Shown piece after piece: positions 9,126 to 18,392 of a stretch of DNA of 64,000 nucleotides (the first letter of the stretch is position 1; each line of letters opens with the position of its first letter). A program made the translations under genes and the position numbers. The notes beneath the pieces were generated by a model. That model had not been told where the DNA came from. It did not search any database and was given only the letters and a program-made list of their open reading frames with translations. The DNA comes from Mesorhizobium caraganae (GTDB lineage: Bacteria; Pseudomonadota; Alphaproteobacteria; Rhizobiales; Rhizobiaceae): assembly GCF_016836705.1 (NCBI RefSeq), contig NZ_JAFCGY010000001.1, positions 1,302,001 to 1,366,000 on the forward strand, given 5' to 3'.

Positions 9126-10748
9126 TTACCCACCCATGCCACTGCGCGGCAGCTTGATCATCTCGCCGAAGCGGGCGCGCAATTTGTCGTCGAGCAGCTT
9201 CGGCACATGGCGGGGGAAGCGCTCGGCCAGCACGCGTTTCTTCTCGATGATCGCCCGCTGCAAGATGTCGGGCCGGCCCTTTTCATTCCATTCCTTCGGC
9301 GAAAAGCGGTCGCCGACGGCCGGATAGAAATATTCGGTCTGCATCAACCGCAGCGTCTGCTCGTTGCCGAGATAATGGCCCGGGCCATTCATGCAGACTT
9401 CAGTGATGGTGTCGATCGACAGCGCTTCGTCTGTCACCTCGATGCCGCGCACACAGCGCAGGCAATGGCCCAGCATGTCGTTGTCGATGATCAGGCTTTC
9501 CAGGCAGAAGCCGAGCAGCGAGGCATGCATCCCTGCCGATTCATAGACGAGGTTGAGGCCGGCCAGACCGGCCATCACATCGGTGATGCCCTTTTCATAG
9601 CCGGACTGGATGTCGGGCAGTTTCGAATCCGTCATGCCGGCGGCCGAACCGCCCGGCAGATCGTAGAATTGCGCCATCTGCGCGCAGGCCGAAGTCAGCA
9701 CCGCCTGCTCGGCCGAGCCGCCCGACATGGCACCGGTCCTGAGGTCGGAGACGAACGGCCAGGTGCCGAAGATCGCCGGATGCCCCGGCTTGATGGCGTT
9801 GACATAGATGAGACCGACGAGCACTTCGGCCACTGCCTGGACCACTGCCCCGGCAATCGCCGCCGGGGCGGTGGCGCCGGCCTGGCCGGCCGACAAAAGG
9901 AGGATCGGAATGCCGCCTTCGACACATGCCTCGAGCACGCCGCAAGCGTCCTCGGCGAATTTCATCGGCGGCACGACGAAGCAGTTGGAGTTGGAGACGA
10001 AGGGCCGGGCGCGGAAATTCTCCTCGCCGCCGGCGATCGCATACAGCATTTCCAGCGCCGGCTGCACGTTCTCGCGCACCGTGAACGAGGTGCCGACATG
10101 CTTCGACGTTCCCATCACGCAGGCGTAGAGCGTGTTGAAGTCCATTTCGAGCGGATCGGGAATGTCGCGCGGCACCATCGGCCGCTGGAAGAAGTGGATG
10201 TTGTCGAGCCCTTCGACGAGGCGGGCGGCGTCGTAAATGTCCTGCACCAGCGACTCGCGGTATTCGCGCTTTTCGACATCGACCAGATGCACCGCGGCAC
10301 CCGCGGTCCCGTAATGCACGCGCTTACCCTGGATCAGCATGTCATGCTTCGGGTCCTGGCCGTGCAGGGTGAAATTCCGCGCCGCTTTCTTGATCGTGTC
10401 CAGCACCAGGCCGCGCGGAAAGCGGATGCGGCCGTCATCGCCATAGACGGCACCGACCCCGGTCAGCGCTTCGATACAGGAGGGAATGGCATTGGCGAAT
10501 CCGACGGTTTCCAGAAGCGTCAGCACCGCTTCATGGATGCGCTCCTGGTCGTTTTTGTTGAGCGGGCCGTAGCTACCGCCTTCGAGGCCGGCGCGCACCG
10601 GCCTGATATCGTCGGCCAGCGGTGCGGCCCGCATGGCGCGGCGCGCTTCGCGCCCGCCGGATCGCCGCGAACGCTGATCGCCCAAAGCTTCTTGTTTAAT
10701 AGCTGCATCCTTAAGAGCCGCATCCTGCTTTTCAAGAGCCACTGACAT
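9126..10748 (-). CDS. Trimethylamine methyltransferase (MttB) family protein, non-pyrrolysine type
   Basis: A 540-aa MttB-superfamily protein. Members transfer a methyl group from a quaternary or tertiary amine, such as glycine betaine, to a corrinoid protein. The body runs from GSYGPLNKNDQERIHEA to the C-terminal HVPKLLDDKLRARFGEM without an in-frame amber codon, so it belongs to the non-pyrrolysine branch. No corrinoid-binding protein or corrinoid:folate methyltransferase gene is within the window. The first ~45 residues are charged and low in complexity, so the exact start is less sure. A MocR regulator gene lies 207 bases upstream on the same strand. The substrate is not determined by sequence. 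Confidence 0.88.
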   Translation of the reverse strand: MSVALEKQDAALKDAAIKQEALGDQRSRRSGGREARRAMRAAPLADDIRPVRAGLEGGSYGPLNKNDQERIHEAVLTLLETVGFANAIPSCIEALTGVGAVYGDDGRIRFPRGLVLDTIKKAARNFTLHGQDPKHDMLIQGKRVHYGTAGAAVHLVDVEKREYRESLVQDIYDAARLVEGLDNIHFFQRPMVPRDIPDPLEMDFNTLYACVMGTSKHVGTSFTVRENVQPALEMLYAIAGGEENFRARPFVSNSNCFVVPPMKFAEDACGVLEACVEGGIPILLLSAGQAGATAPAAIAGAVVQAVAEVLVGLIYVNAIKPGHPAIFGTWPFVSDLRTGAMSGGSAEQAVLTSACAQMAQFYDLPGGSAAGMTDSKLPDIQSGYEKGITDVMAGLAGLNLVYESAGMHASLLGFCLESLIIDNDMLGHCLRCVRGIEVTDEALSIDTITEVCMNGPGHYLGNEQTLRLMQTEYFYPAVGDRFSPKEWNEKGRPDILQRAIIEKKRVLAERFPRHVPKLLDDKLRARFGEMIKLPRSGMGG

Positions 10749-10955
10749 GGAGGCACTCCACCTTTAGCTTGCGAAACCGGACGCGGTGATTGGTCCACCG
10801 TCGGCCTGCTTCGTCCCCTTTGTCCGCCGACTATGCCGCCGGCATTGGCACAGCCTATGGGCCAGTGGACCCCGTCGCATATGCCAGGGAACTAAAGAAC
10901 AGTGCTGGGAAGGATGTCAGGGACCGGGACCGTTCAGGGCCCCGGCACGAGGAAA

Positions 10956-12449
10956 TCAGGCGGCTGCCGGCCTACGGCCGGCCGCGGTCGCGAGTTCGCG
11001 AATGCCCGGCTCGATGTGCTGCAGCGCGATCGAGGAAATGCCCAAGCGCATGAAACGCGACGGCTTTTCGGTGCGGTCGAAGAAGCGGTCGCCGGGCTCG
11101 ATGATGACGCTGCGCGACGCCGCGGCCTCGGCCAGTCCGCGTGAATCGGTGCCGCGCGGCCCTTCCAGCCAGAGCGATGTGCCGCCGGCCGAATCGGTCG
11201 AGCGCCATTCCGGCAGGAATGCGGAAATCGCATGGACCAGACGCTTGCGCCGCTCGTCGAAGGCCGACGACAGCCGCCGCACCAGGGCCTCGTGATGGCC
11301 GAGCGACAGGAACAGCGCGACGGCGCGCTGGTTGTTGGCCGGCGGATGCCGCAGCATGAAGCGGCGTAGCGCCCTGAGTTCCGCGATTAGTCCAGCCGAA
11401 GCCACGATGTAGCCAAGCCGCAAGCCTGGAGCCAGCGTCTTCGACATCGAGCCGACATAGATGACTCGGCCTGAACGATCGAGGCTCTTCAGCGCCTGCT
11501 GCGGTGCCTCGTCGAGAAGCTGGCTGTCATAGCCGTCCTCGATGATGATCTGGTTGTGGCGGTTGGCGCGCGCCAGAAGATCCTGCCGCCGCTCCGCCGA
11601 CAGCGGCACCATGGTCGGGCAATGGTGGCTGGGGGTGACGAAGACGAACCCGGAATCGTTGGGAATGGAAGTGGTTACGATGCCGGACTGGTCGACCGGA
11701 ACCGGCTGGATGTCGGCGCCGGCCAGCCGGAAGATCGAGCGCGCGTCGGGATAGCCTGGGTCTTCCATCGCCACCTTCGAGCCCTTGGTCATCAGCAGCG
11801 TCGCCAGCATATAGAGCGCGTTCTGCGCGCCGAGCGTCACGATGATCTCGTCCGGATTGGCGAAGATACCGCGCCGCGGCAGCAGTCGCGCCTGGATCTG
11901 CTCGATCAAGAGCGGATCGTCGCGATCGACCATGTCGGAGGCCCAGTTGCGGATCTCGAGCACCGCCAGCGCCATGCGGTTGCACTCGCGCCATTCGGCG
12001 GTCGGGAACAGCGCCGGGTCGAACTGGCCGTAGACGAAGGGGTAGGAGGACTTGATCCAGTTGTCGTGCTTGGCCGGAGGCGGCATGTCGCTGGCGGCGA
12101 TCTGCCGGCGTGCCTTCCAGTCGATCTCGTTCTGCTGGTCCGGCGCCTTCTGGTGCGGCTTGGCGGGGGTGGCCAGCACATCGGGATTGACGAAATGGCC
12201 GCGCCGTTCGCGCGCCACCAGGAAACCCTGGTCGACCAGCTGCTGGAACGCCAGCACCACGGTGCCGCGCGCGACGCCGAGTTTTTCGGCCAGGATGCGG
12301 CAGGACGGAAGCGGCATCGAAGCGGCGATCTGCCGGTCGAGGATAGCGGCGACGATCGCCTGGCGAATCTGCGCCTGCAGGGTCTGGCCCGATTCCGCCG
12401 AAATCCGGAACAGGCCGGACCATATGGCCGTGTCGTTACGCTGTGGCAT
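10956..12449 (-). CDS. MocR-family regulator (GntR helix-turn-helix fused to an aminotransferase-like domain)
   Basis: A 497-aa fusion. Residues ~20-85 form a GntR winged helix (QIRQAIVAAILDRQIAASMP, then LAEKLGVARGTVVLAFQQLV), followed by a class I PLP-dependent aminotransferase fold. The PLP lysine is in VGSMSKTLAPGLRLGYI and the Asp/Tyr region is in IIEDGYDSQL. MocR proteins use PLP or an aldimine to control a neighbouring gene. The start at 12449 gives the usual MocR length; the frame stays open upstream, but through the intergenic hairpin repeats. The likeliest target is the adjacent MttB-like gene (inference). Confidence 0.92.
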   Translation of the reverse strand: MPQRNDTAIWSGLFRISAESGQTLQAQIRQAIVAAILDRQIAASMPLPSCRILAEKLGVARGTVVLAFQQLVDQGFLVARERRGHFVNPDVLATPAKPHQKAPDQQNEIDWKARRQIAASDMPPPAKHDNWIKSSYPFVYGQFDPALFPTAEWRECNRMALAVLEIRNWASDMVDRDDPLLIEQIQARLLPRRGIFANPDEIIVTLGAQNALYMLATLLMTKGSKVAMEDPGYPDARSIFRLAGADIQPVPVDQSGIVTTSIPNDSGFVFVTPSHHCPTMVPLSAERRQDLLARANRHNQIIIEDGYDSQLLDEAPQQALKSLDRSGRVIYVGSMSKTLAPGLRLGYIVASAGLIAELRALRRFMLRHPPANNQRAVALFLSLGHHEALVRRLSSAFDERRKRLVHAISAFLPEWRSTDSAGGTSLWLEGPRGTDSRGLAEAAASRSVIIEPGDRFFDRTEKPSRFMRLGISSIALQHIEPGIRELATAAGRRPAAA

Positions 12450-12581
12450 GGGAGATGTTCCTCGATGGCCAGTCTTTTTTGCTTGGCTGGACCAGCGGAA
12501 GGTAACCGTGGCACAAGGGGTTGCGCCAATCAATTTTTCTGATCGCTGGGATTTATGCCAGTGATCCTTCGCGCGACGCCG

Positions 12582-12603
12582 GCGCGACGCGAAGCGTCGT
12601 CGC
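12582..12603. repeat. 22-nt palindromic repeat, copy 1 of 3
   Basis: The core GACGC-GAA-GCGTC forms a hairpin that extends outward to about 9 bp with one bulged T. The triloop closes as GCGAAGC, a known exceptionally stable DNA mini-hairpin. The copy is identical to copy 3. A partial fourth unit (GCGCGACGCCG) lies immediately upstream at about 12571-12581. Confidence 0.85.
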
Positions 12604-12629
12604 GTGCGCTGTAAGCAGCAACATCCCCA

Positions 12630-12651
12630 GCGCGACGCGCAGCGTCGTCGC
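12630..12651. repeat. 22-nt palindromic repeat, copy 2 of 3
   Basis: Same as copy 1 except that the triloop is GCA, not GAA. That keeps the GNA loop rule while the base differs. It begins 48 nt after copy 1. Confidence 0.85.
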
Positions 12652-12669
12652 CCTTGCCTCGATCTCCCG

Positions 12670-12691
12670 GCGCGACGCGAAGCGTCGTCGC
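12670..12691. repeat. 22-nt palindromic repeat, copy 3 of 3
   Basis: Identical to copy 1 and begins 40 nt after copy 2. It is about 135 nt upstream of the pgi start. Confidence 0.85.
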
Positions 12692-12825
12692 TCCACCCCG
12701 CTATGTTGCACTGCGTCATCCCCACGCATTGAAACAAATGGAATTCGGCTCAATAACTCCACCGCGACACGCGCCGGAAACATCCGGTCTGATAAGATGT
12801 CATGAAAAAGTATCAGGAGCCGGCA

Positions 12826-14469
12826 GTGGATCATTCCTCCTTCGACAAACAGCTTGTCGCCTTGCGTGCTGCGCGCGGGGCGGCATCGGGCACGATGCGC
12901 GAGGTTTTTGCCGCCGACCCCAAGCGCTTCGAGACATTCTCGGCCAGCGACGACGACCTTCTGCTCGACTGGTCGAAATGCGCGGTCGACCAGCACACCA
13001 TGGAGCTGCTCGAGAAGCTCGCCGGTGCGGCCGACCTCGAAGGGCGCCGCGCAGCAATGTTTTCCGGCAAGAAGATCAACATCACCGAGGACCGCGCCGT
13101 GCTGCACACGGCGCTGCGCAATCTCTCGGGCAAGGGCGTCACCGTCGACGGCCAGGACGTCAAGGCGGATGTGCTTGCCGTGCTCGACGCCATGGGCGCC
13201 TTTGCCGACGCCATTCGCTCGGGCAAGGCCGCCGGCGCCACCGGCAAAAAGATCACCGACATCGTCAACATCGGCATTGGCGGCTCAGATCTCGGCCCGG
13301 CCATGGCCACGCTGGCACTGGCGCCCTATCACGACGGCCCGCGCGCGCACTACGTCTCCAACATCGACGGCGCCCATATCCATGACACGCTGAAGGGCCT
13401 GTCCGCCGAAACCACCCTCTTCATTATCGCCTCGAAGACCTTCACCACGGTCGAGACGATGACCAATGCCGAGACGGCACGCAAATGGGTGCAGAAGGCG
13501 CTCGGCAAGGAAGCCGTCGGCAAGCATTTCGCCGCCGTCTCGACCGCGCTCGACCTGGTGGCCAAATTCGGCATCGAGGCCGATCGCGTGTTCGGCTTCT
13601 GGGACTGGGTCGGTGGCCGCTATTCGTTGTGGGGCGCCATCGGCCTGCCGGTGATGATTGCCATCGGCCCGCGCAACTTCCGCGCCTTCCTCGATGGCGC
13701 GCATGAGATGGACGATCACTTTCGCACCGCCCCCCTGCAGAAGAACCTGCCGGCGCTGCTGGGGCTGGTCGGCTGGTGGCATCGCGTGATCTGCGGTTAT
13801 CCGGCCCGTGCGGTCATTCCTTATGACCAGCGCCTGTCCAGGCTGCCGGCCTATCTGCAGCAGCTCGACATGGAATCGAACGGCAAGGGCGTCACCCTCG
13901 ACGGCACGGCGGTGACGACGCCGACCGGGCCGCTGGTCTGGGGCGAGCCCGGCACCAACGGCCAGCACGCCTTCTTCCAGTTGCTGCACCAGGGCACAGA
14001 TTTCATCCCGGTCGAGTTCCTCGCCGCCGCCGTCGGCCACGAGCCTGATCTGAAGCATCAGCACGATCTGCTGCTTGCCAATTGCCTGGCCCAATCGGAG
14101 GCGCTGATGAAAGGCCGCACGCTTGAAGAGGCGCGCGCGCAGATGCTGGCCAAGGGCATGAAGCCGGCCGATGTCGACAAGATCGCTCCGCACCGCGTCT
14201 TCTCCGGCAATCGTCCGTCGGTGACCATCCTCTACCGCAAGCTCGACCCGCGCACCTTCGGCCGGCTGATCGCGCTCTATGAGCATCGCGTTTTTGTCGA
14301 AGGCACTCTGTTCAACATCAATTCGTTCGACCAGTGGGGCGTCGAGCTCGGCAAGGAACTGGCGACCGGTCTGCTGCCTGTCGTGGAAGGCAAGGAGAGC
14401 GCCGCCAAGCGTGACGCCTCGACGGCTGGGCTGGTGGCGCGCATCCAGCAGCTGCGGGGTGCGGCATGA
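12826..14469 (+). CDS. pgi: Glucose-6-phosphate isomerase
   Basis: A 547-aa cytoplasmic enzyme that interconverts glucose 6-phosphate and fructose 6-phosphate. Family signatures are [32 protein letters not shown] and [20 protein letters not shown], and the length matches E. coli Pgi (about 550). I prefer the GTG at 12826 because AGGAG sits six bases upstream; an in-frame ATG at 12802 (8 codons longer) has no clear ribosome-binding site. The last codons overlap the next gene by 4 nt. Downstream genes are not glycolytic. Confidence 0.97.
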   Translation: MDHSSFDKQLVALRAARGAASGTMREVFAADPKRFETFSASDDDLLLDWSKCAVDQHTMELLEKLAGAADLEGRRAAMFSGKKINITEDRAVLHTALRNLSGKGVTVDGQDVKADVLAVLDAMGAFADAIRSGKAAGATGKKITDIVNIGIGGSDLGPAMATLALAPYHDGPRAHYVSNIDGAHIHDTLKGLSAETTLFIIASKTFTTVETMTNAETARKWVQKALGKEAVGKHFAAVSTALDLVAKFGIEADRVFGFWDWVGGRYSLWGAIGLPVMIAIGPRNFRAFLDGAHEMDDHFRTAPLQKNLPALLGLVGWWHRVICGYPARAVIPYDQRLSRLPAYLQQLDMESNGKGVTLDGTAVTTPTGPLVWGEPGTNGQHAFFQLLHQGTDFIPVEFLAAAVGHEPDLKHQHDLLLANCLAQSEALMKGRTLEEARAQMLAKGMKPADVDKIAPHRVFSGNRPSVTILYRKLDPRTFGRLIALYEHRVFVEGTLFNINSFDQWGVELGKELATGLLPVVEGKESAAKRDASTAGLVARIQQLRGAA

Positions 14470-15197
14470 AAAACCCGGCGGACATCAAGGGCATATTGTT
14501 CGACAAGGACGGCACGCTCGTCGATTTCAACGCGACCTGGCTTGGCATTGCCGATTTCATGGCCATGGACGCCGCCGAGGGCGATCGCTGGAAGGCCGAC
14601 AGGCTGCTTTCGGCGGCTGGCTTCGATTTCGTCAACAAACGTTTCAGGCCCGATTCGATCTTTGCCTCGGGCACCAACATGGATGTCGTCGAATTGTGGT
14701 TCCCGCGGCTGTCCGACGAGGACCAGATGCTGGCCGTCGCCCGCTTCAACGAGATCACCTCGGTGCAGGGCTCGTCGATGGCGGTGGCGCTGCCGGGCAT
14801 CGTCGGGGCGCTGACGGCGCTGCACAAACGCGCCTACCGGCTCGGCGTCGCCACCAACGATTCCACCAGCGGGGCGGAAAAGACCATGGTCACGCTCGGC
14901 GTCGCCCAGCTCTTCGACGCCGCCTATGGCTATGATGCGGTTGCCAATCCGAAACCGGCGCCGGACACGATCCTGGCCTTCTGCGACCTGACCGGATTGA
15001 GGCCGTCCGAGATCGCCATGGTCGGCGACAACCGCCACGATCTGGAAATGGCGCGTGCCGGCGGTTGCGGGCTGGCGATCGGCGTGCTCTCCGGCACCGG
15101 CACGCGGGAATCGCTGTCGTCGATTGCCGATATCGTGCTGGATTCGGTTGCCGATCTGCCGGACTTCCTGTCGGCGCGCGTCAAGGAGACGATCTGA
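14466..15197 (+). CDS. HAD-superfamily phosphatase, phosphoglycolate phosphatase-like
   Basis: A 243-aa HAD hydrolase. Motif I is [12 protein letters not shown] (nucleophile Asp, with Lys at the second-residue position), motif II is a threonine/serine in GVATNDST, and motif III/IV is KPAPD followed by [16 protein letters not shown]. The large cap region between motifs I and II fits the Gph/phosphoglycolate phosphatase group. The ATG overlaps the pgi stop (ATGA), so both are probably one operon; this suggests a housekeeping or metabolite-repair role next to Pgi. The substrate is not predictable. Confidence 0.88.
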   Translation: MKNPADIKGILFDKDGTLVDFNATWLGIADFMAMDAAEGDRWKADRLLSAAGFDFVNKRFRPDSIFASGTNMDVVELWFPRLSDEDQMLAVARFNEITSVQGSSMAVALPGIVGALTALHKRAYRLGVATNDSTSGAEKTMVTLGVAQLFDAAYGYDAVANPKPAPDTILAFCDLTGLRPSEIAMVGDNRHDLEMARAGGCGLAIGVLSGTGTRESLSSIADIVLDSVADLPDFLSARVKETI

Positions 15198-15930
15198 CGG
15201 CCTCGAACGAAAACACCCCGCTCGGCTTGGTCGCAACACCCTTTGCGTCGCCGAAATCCGGCACCTGATACTCTGCGAGCAGCCGCAGTCGCGACAGCGG
15301 CAGGTCTGCGCGGCGGGGATCGCCGACCAGCACCTCGATGCCGGCTGCCATGCAGTGGTCAAGGAACGGGATCAGCCGCAAGGCAACGTCGCGGCTATAA
15401 AACACGTCGCCGGCAAGCACGAGGTCGACCGCCGGTGGCGGGCCCGTGGTGATATCCTTTTCGACAACGCTGATCGTGACACCGTTGGCCGCCGCGTTGA
15501 CACCGATCGCGGCGACGCCGTTGCGATCGATCTCGGTGGCGATCACCGTGCTGGCGCCGGCCTTCGCGGCGGCGATGCCGACAAGGCCCGAGCCGGCGCC
15601 AAGGTCGATCACGCGGCGGCCGGCAACGCTTTGCGGATGGTCGAGTATGTACCGCGCAAGCACGGCGCCGCCGGCCCAGGCATAGGCCCAGTAAGGCGGC
15701 TGTGGCTCATCGCCGTCCGGCTCGATCGCATCGTCGTCCGCGTCCGCACCTTGGTGTGGATCGACAAGCCGCCTCAGGCCGCTGCCGGGATGAGCCGTGT
15801 AGAGCTGGATTTCGGGAAGCGCGGGAACGGGCGCTAGCCGCAGGTTTGCTTTGATGAATGTTGCCGGGTCGGGACGTCGACCGACGTCCACGATCCCGCC
15901 ATCGCCAGGACCGTCTCGCAAACCATCCAC
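15181..15930 (-). CDS. Class I SAM-dependent methyltransferase (ETFB/calmodulin-lysine methyltransferase-like)
   Basis: A protein of about 249 aa with a class I methyltransferase fold. The SAM-binding motif I is VIDLGAGSGLVGIAAAKAGA, followed by the acidic loop ATEIDRNGVAAIGVNA and VDLVLAGDVFYS. The N-terminal pattern (LPEIQLYTAHPGSGL, then PYWAYAWAGG) is typical of the Nnt1/METTL20-like lysine methyltransferases; the target is unknown. The frame has no ATG near the start. A GTG at 15930 overlaps the acyl-CoA ligase stop in TAGTG, suggesting translational coupling; a GTG at 15891 is an alternative. The 3' end overlaps the convergent HAD gene by 17 nt. Confidence 0.8.
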   Translation of the reverse strand: MDGLRDGPGDGGIVDVGRRPDPATFIKANLRLAPVPALPEIQLYTAHPGSGLRRLVDPHQGADADDDAIEPDGDEPQPPYWAYAWAGGAVLARYILDHPQSVAGRRVIDLGAGSGLVGIAAAKAGASTVIATEIDRNGVAAIGVNAAANGVTISVVEKDITTGPPPAVDLVLAGDVFYSRDVALRLIPFLDHCMAAGIEVLVGDPRRADLPLSRLRLLAEYQVPDFGDAKGVATKPSGVFSFEAVRSSP

Positions 15931-17915
15931 TATTCCCGCAGCGCCCGGCGCAAAATCTTGCCCACCGGCGTCTTCGGCAATTCGGTCCGGAACTCGATGT
16001 ATTTCGGCCGCTTGTAGCCGGTCAGGTTCTCGCGGCAATAGGCGGTCAGCGCCTCGACGGTCAGCGCCGGGTCCTTCTTGACCACGAACAGTTTTGGCAC
16101 CTCGCCCGAATGCTCGTCCGGCACGCCGATTGCCGCCACTTCCAGCACGCCCGGATGCTGGGCGACGACTTCCTCGAGTTCGTTCGGATAGACGTTGAAG
16201 CCGGAGACCAGGATCATGTCTTTCTTGCGGTCGACGATCTTGGTGTAGCCGCGCTCGTCCATGAAGCCCATGTCGCCGGATTTGAAGAAACCGTCCTTGG
16301 TCATTACCTTGGCGGTCTCATCCGGCCGGTTCCAGTAGCCGGCCATCACTTGCGGCCCGCGGATGCAGATCTCGCCGACCTCGCCCAGCGGCAGATTGTT
16401 GCCGTCGTCGTCGCGGATGGCGATCTCGGTCGACGGCAGCGGCAGGCCGATCGTGCCGGTGAAATTGCCGTCGCTGAACCTGTTGGCGGTGGCCACGGGC
16501 GAGGTCTCCGACAGCCCGTAGCCCTCGGTGATCGAGTTGCCGGTCAACGCCTTCCAGCGCTCGGCAACCCCCTTCTGCACCGCCATGCCGCCACCCAGCG
16601 TCATGATCAGCGGTTTGAAGTCGAGCTTGCGGAAATCCTCATTGTTGAGCAGTGCGTTGAACAGCGTGTTGAGGCCCGGGAAAATGTGCATCGGGTATTT
16701 CTGCAGTTCCTTGACGAAGCCGGGTATGTCGCGCGGGTTGGGAACCAGCACGTTCTGGGCGCCCTGCTGCATACCCATCAGCGCGTTCACCGTCAGCGCG
16801 AAGATATGGTAGAGCGGCAGCGCGCAGATGAAGTTGAGATGCGCCGGCTTCGGCTTGATGGCGTAAGCGTCCTGCAGCCACAGCGTGTTCTGCGCGACAT
16901 TGGACAGCACATTGGAGTGCAGCAGCACAGCACCTTTGGAAATCCCCGTGGTGCCGCCGGTATATTGCAGGAAGGCGACGTCGCTTGCTTCCATCTTGGC
17001 CGGCTTGAAGGCGATGCCGGCGCCGGCCTTCACGGCCGCATTGAACTTGACATGGCCGGGCAGCGACCAGGCCGGCACCATCTTCTTCACCCGCCGCACG
17101 ACGAGGTTGACGATCGTGCCCTTGAGGCCGCCGAGCATGTCGCCCATCGCCGCGACCACCACATGCTTGACATCAGTCCTGGCGATCACCGCGTCCAGGG
17201 TGCTGGCGAAATTCTCGAGGATGACAATGGCCTGCGCGCCGGAATCCTTGAGCTGATGTTCGAGCTCGCGCGGCGTGTAGAGCGGATTGATGTTCACCAC
17301 GACATAGCCGGCGCGAAGCACAGCCATCATCGCCACCGGATATTGCAGCACATTCGGCATCATCAGCGCCACGCGTGCGCCCTGCTGCAGGCCCTTCGAT
17401 TGCAGATAGGCGCCGAAGGCGGCCGATTGCCGCTCGAGTTCGGCATAGGAGATCGACTTGCCCATGCACACGAAAGCCGGCTGGCCGGAAAACTGCTTGC
17501 AGGCGCCGACCAGGAAGTCGCCGATCGAACTGTAGGGCAGGGTGCCGATCTCGGCCGGAACGACTTTCGAATAGCTTTTAAGCCACGGTTTGTCAGGCAG
17601 ACCGGCGGCAAGCGCTGTCAGCGTCTTCGGCAGTTTTTTGGCCGGGCTCGGCGCCGGTTTTGAGGCCGGCTTTGCCGCCGCCGTTTTCGCTGCGGGGCTG
17701 GCGGCAGGCTTTGCAAAAGGTGCTGTCTTCGCGGCCGCGGGGTTGGTCGCAGGTTTCGCTGCCGGCTTGGCGCTTGCCTTCGCCGGCGCACTGGCTGCCT
17801 TTGGCTTGGCGGCTTTGGCTGACGGCGCTTTCGGTTTGGCGGCAGCGGCGGCAGGTTTTGAAGCGGTTGCCGCTTTTGCTTTCGCCGGGGCCGTTGTCTT
17901 TGTTGCTTTTGCCAC
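15930..17915 (-). CDS. fadD: Long-chain fatty acid--CoA ligase with Ala/Lys/Pro-rich N-terminal extension
   Basis: A 661-aa ANL-superfamily ligase that activates fatty acids to acyl-CoA with ATP. The AMP-binding motif is YTGGTTGISKGAVL, with GYGLSETSPVAT, GDMGFMDERGYTKIVDRKKD and the catalytic C-terminal lysine region PKTPVGKILRRALRE. Typical FadD proteins are 550-570 aa. The surplus is the first ~95 residues, built almost only of Ala, Lys, Pro, Ser and Thr, like a histone-H1 tail. The catalytic domain begins near residue 105 (LPDKPWLKSYSKVVP). The ATG at 17915 is preceded by GGGAGG. The divergent neighbour is dppA. Confidence 0.94.
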   Translation of the reverse strand: MAKATKTTAPAKAKAATASKPAAAAAKPKAPSAKAAKPKAASAPAKASAKPAAKPATNPAAAKTAPFAKPAASPAAKTAAAKPASKPAPSPAKKLPKTLTALAAGLPDKPWLKSYSKVVPAEIGTLPYSSIGDFLVGACKQFSGQPAFVCMGKSISYAELERQSAAFGAYLQSKGLQQGARVALMMPNVLQYPVAMMAVLRAGYVVVNINPLYTPRELEHQLKDSGAQAIVILENFASTLDAVIARTDVKHVVVAAMGDMLGGLKGTIVNLVVRRVKKMVPAWSLPGHVKFNAAVKAGAGIAFKPAKMEASDVAFLQYTGGTTGISKGAVLLHSNVLSNVAQNTLWLQDAYAIKPKPAHLNFICALPLYHIFALTVNALMGMQQGAQNVLVPNPRDIPGFVKELQKYPMHIFPGLNTLFNALLNNEDFRKLDFKPLIMTLGGGMAVQKGVAERWKALTGNSITEGYGLSETSPVATANRFSDGNFTGTIGLPLPSTEIAIRDDDGNNLPLGEVGEICIRGPQVMAGYWNRPDETAKVMTKDGFFKSGDMGFMDERGYTKIVDRKKDMILVSGFNVYPNELEEVVAQHPGVLEVAAIGVPDEHSGEVPKLFVVKKDPALTVEALTAYCRENLTGYKRPKYIEFRTELPKTPVGKILRRALRE

Positions 17916-18392
17916 CTCGAGCCTCCCTTAGTCGTTCTTTGCCTGCTCCATGCTGTACCGCCTCTATATGGTGAGGCGTCCTCCGCTGCAGCGATGTCGC
18001 GCATTCCCGGGAAATCCGGCGTGTCATCTATCTATTGCGACTATCGGCGGCCGTGCAAGTCTTGCCCCAACGGCAGGACGGCAAAGATTTGCCGTCAAAA
18101 TCTGTCCCGCGCTGTTGCCTTAGGCACTAGCTTGTCGCGATGGCATGAGGGACCCCCGGCCCGTGGATCATTGTTCCAGCGATATCGGTCATCAATGAAA
18201 AAATGCGGTCGTTAACAATCTCGTGATTAGCAGATTTTGCTATTTCTTTCTGAAATCGAGCAAAAGCCGAGAAATATTTTCTGCTTACGGTGGGGTAGGC
18301 AAACAGGGTGTTCCAAAGCCGGAAAAACGGTGCTTATATGCGCGCTTCGCGAGCCTGATAGAGGGGCTTGGAAGAACATCAGGGAGTGCTCA
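17916..18392. promoter_or_regulatory. Divergent promoter region between fadD and dppA
   Basis: A 477-base gap without a recognisable gene. The half nearest dppA (about 18180-18290) is clearly AT-richer than the surroundings and includes the near-palindrome AGAAATATTTTCT, which suits a promoter or operator of the dpp operon. AGGGAG at 18381-18386 is the dppA ribosome-binding site. No specific sigma-factor boxes can be called with confidence. Confidence 0.5.

Larger units (their letters stand above)
12450..12825. other. Intergenic region upstream of mocR and pgi, with hairpin repeats
   Basis: This 376-base divergent gap holds the promoters of mocR (minus) and pgi (plus) and three tandem 22-nt hairpins (listed separately). 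I see no gene in it. Open frames crossing it translate into Arg/Ser-rich nonsense. Confidence 0.7.

Noticed and set aside
9126..10748. Pyrrolysine-containing trimethylamine methyltransferase
   Set aside because: No in-frame TAG occurs inside the gene, and no pyl genes are near.
12582..12691. CRISPR-like array
   Set aside because: Only three short palindromic units with spacings of 48 and 40 nt; no cas gene, and the repeats are GC-rich hairpins with no unique spacer-like pattern.
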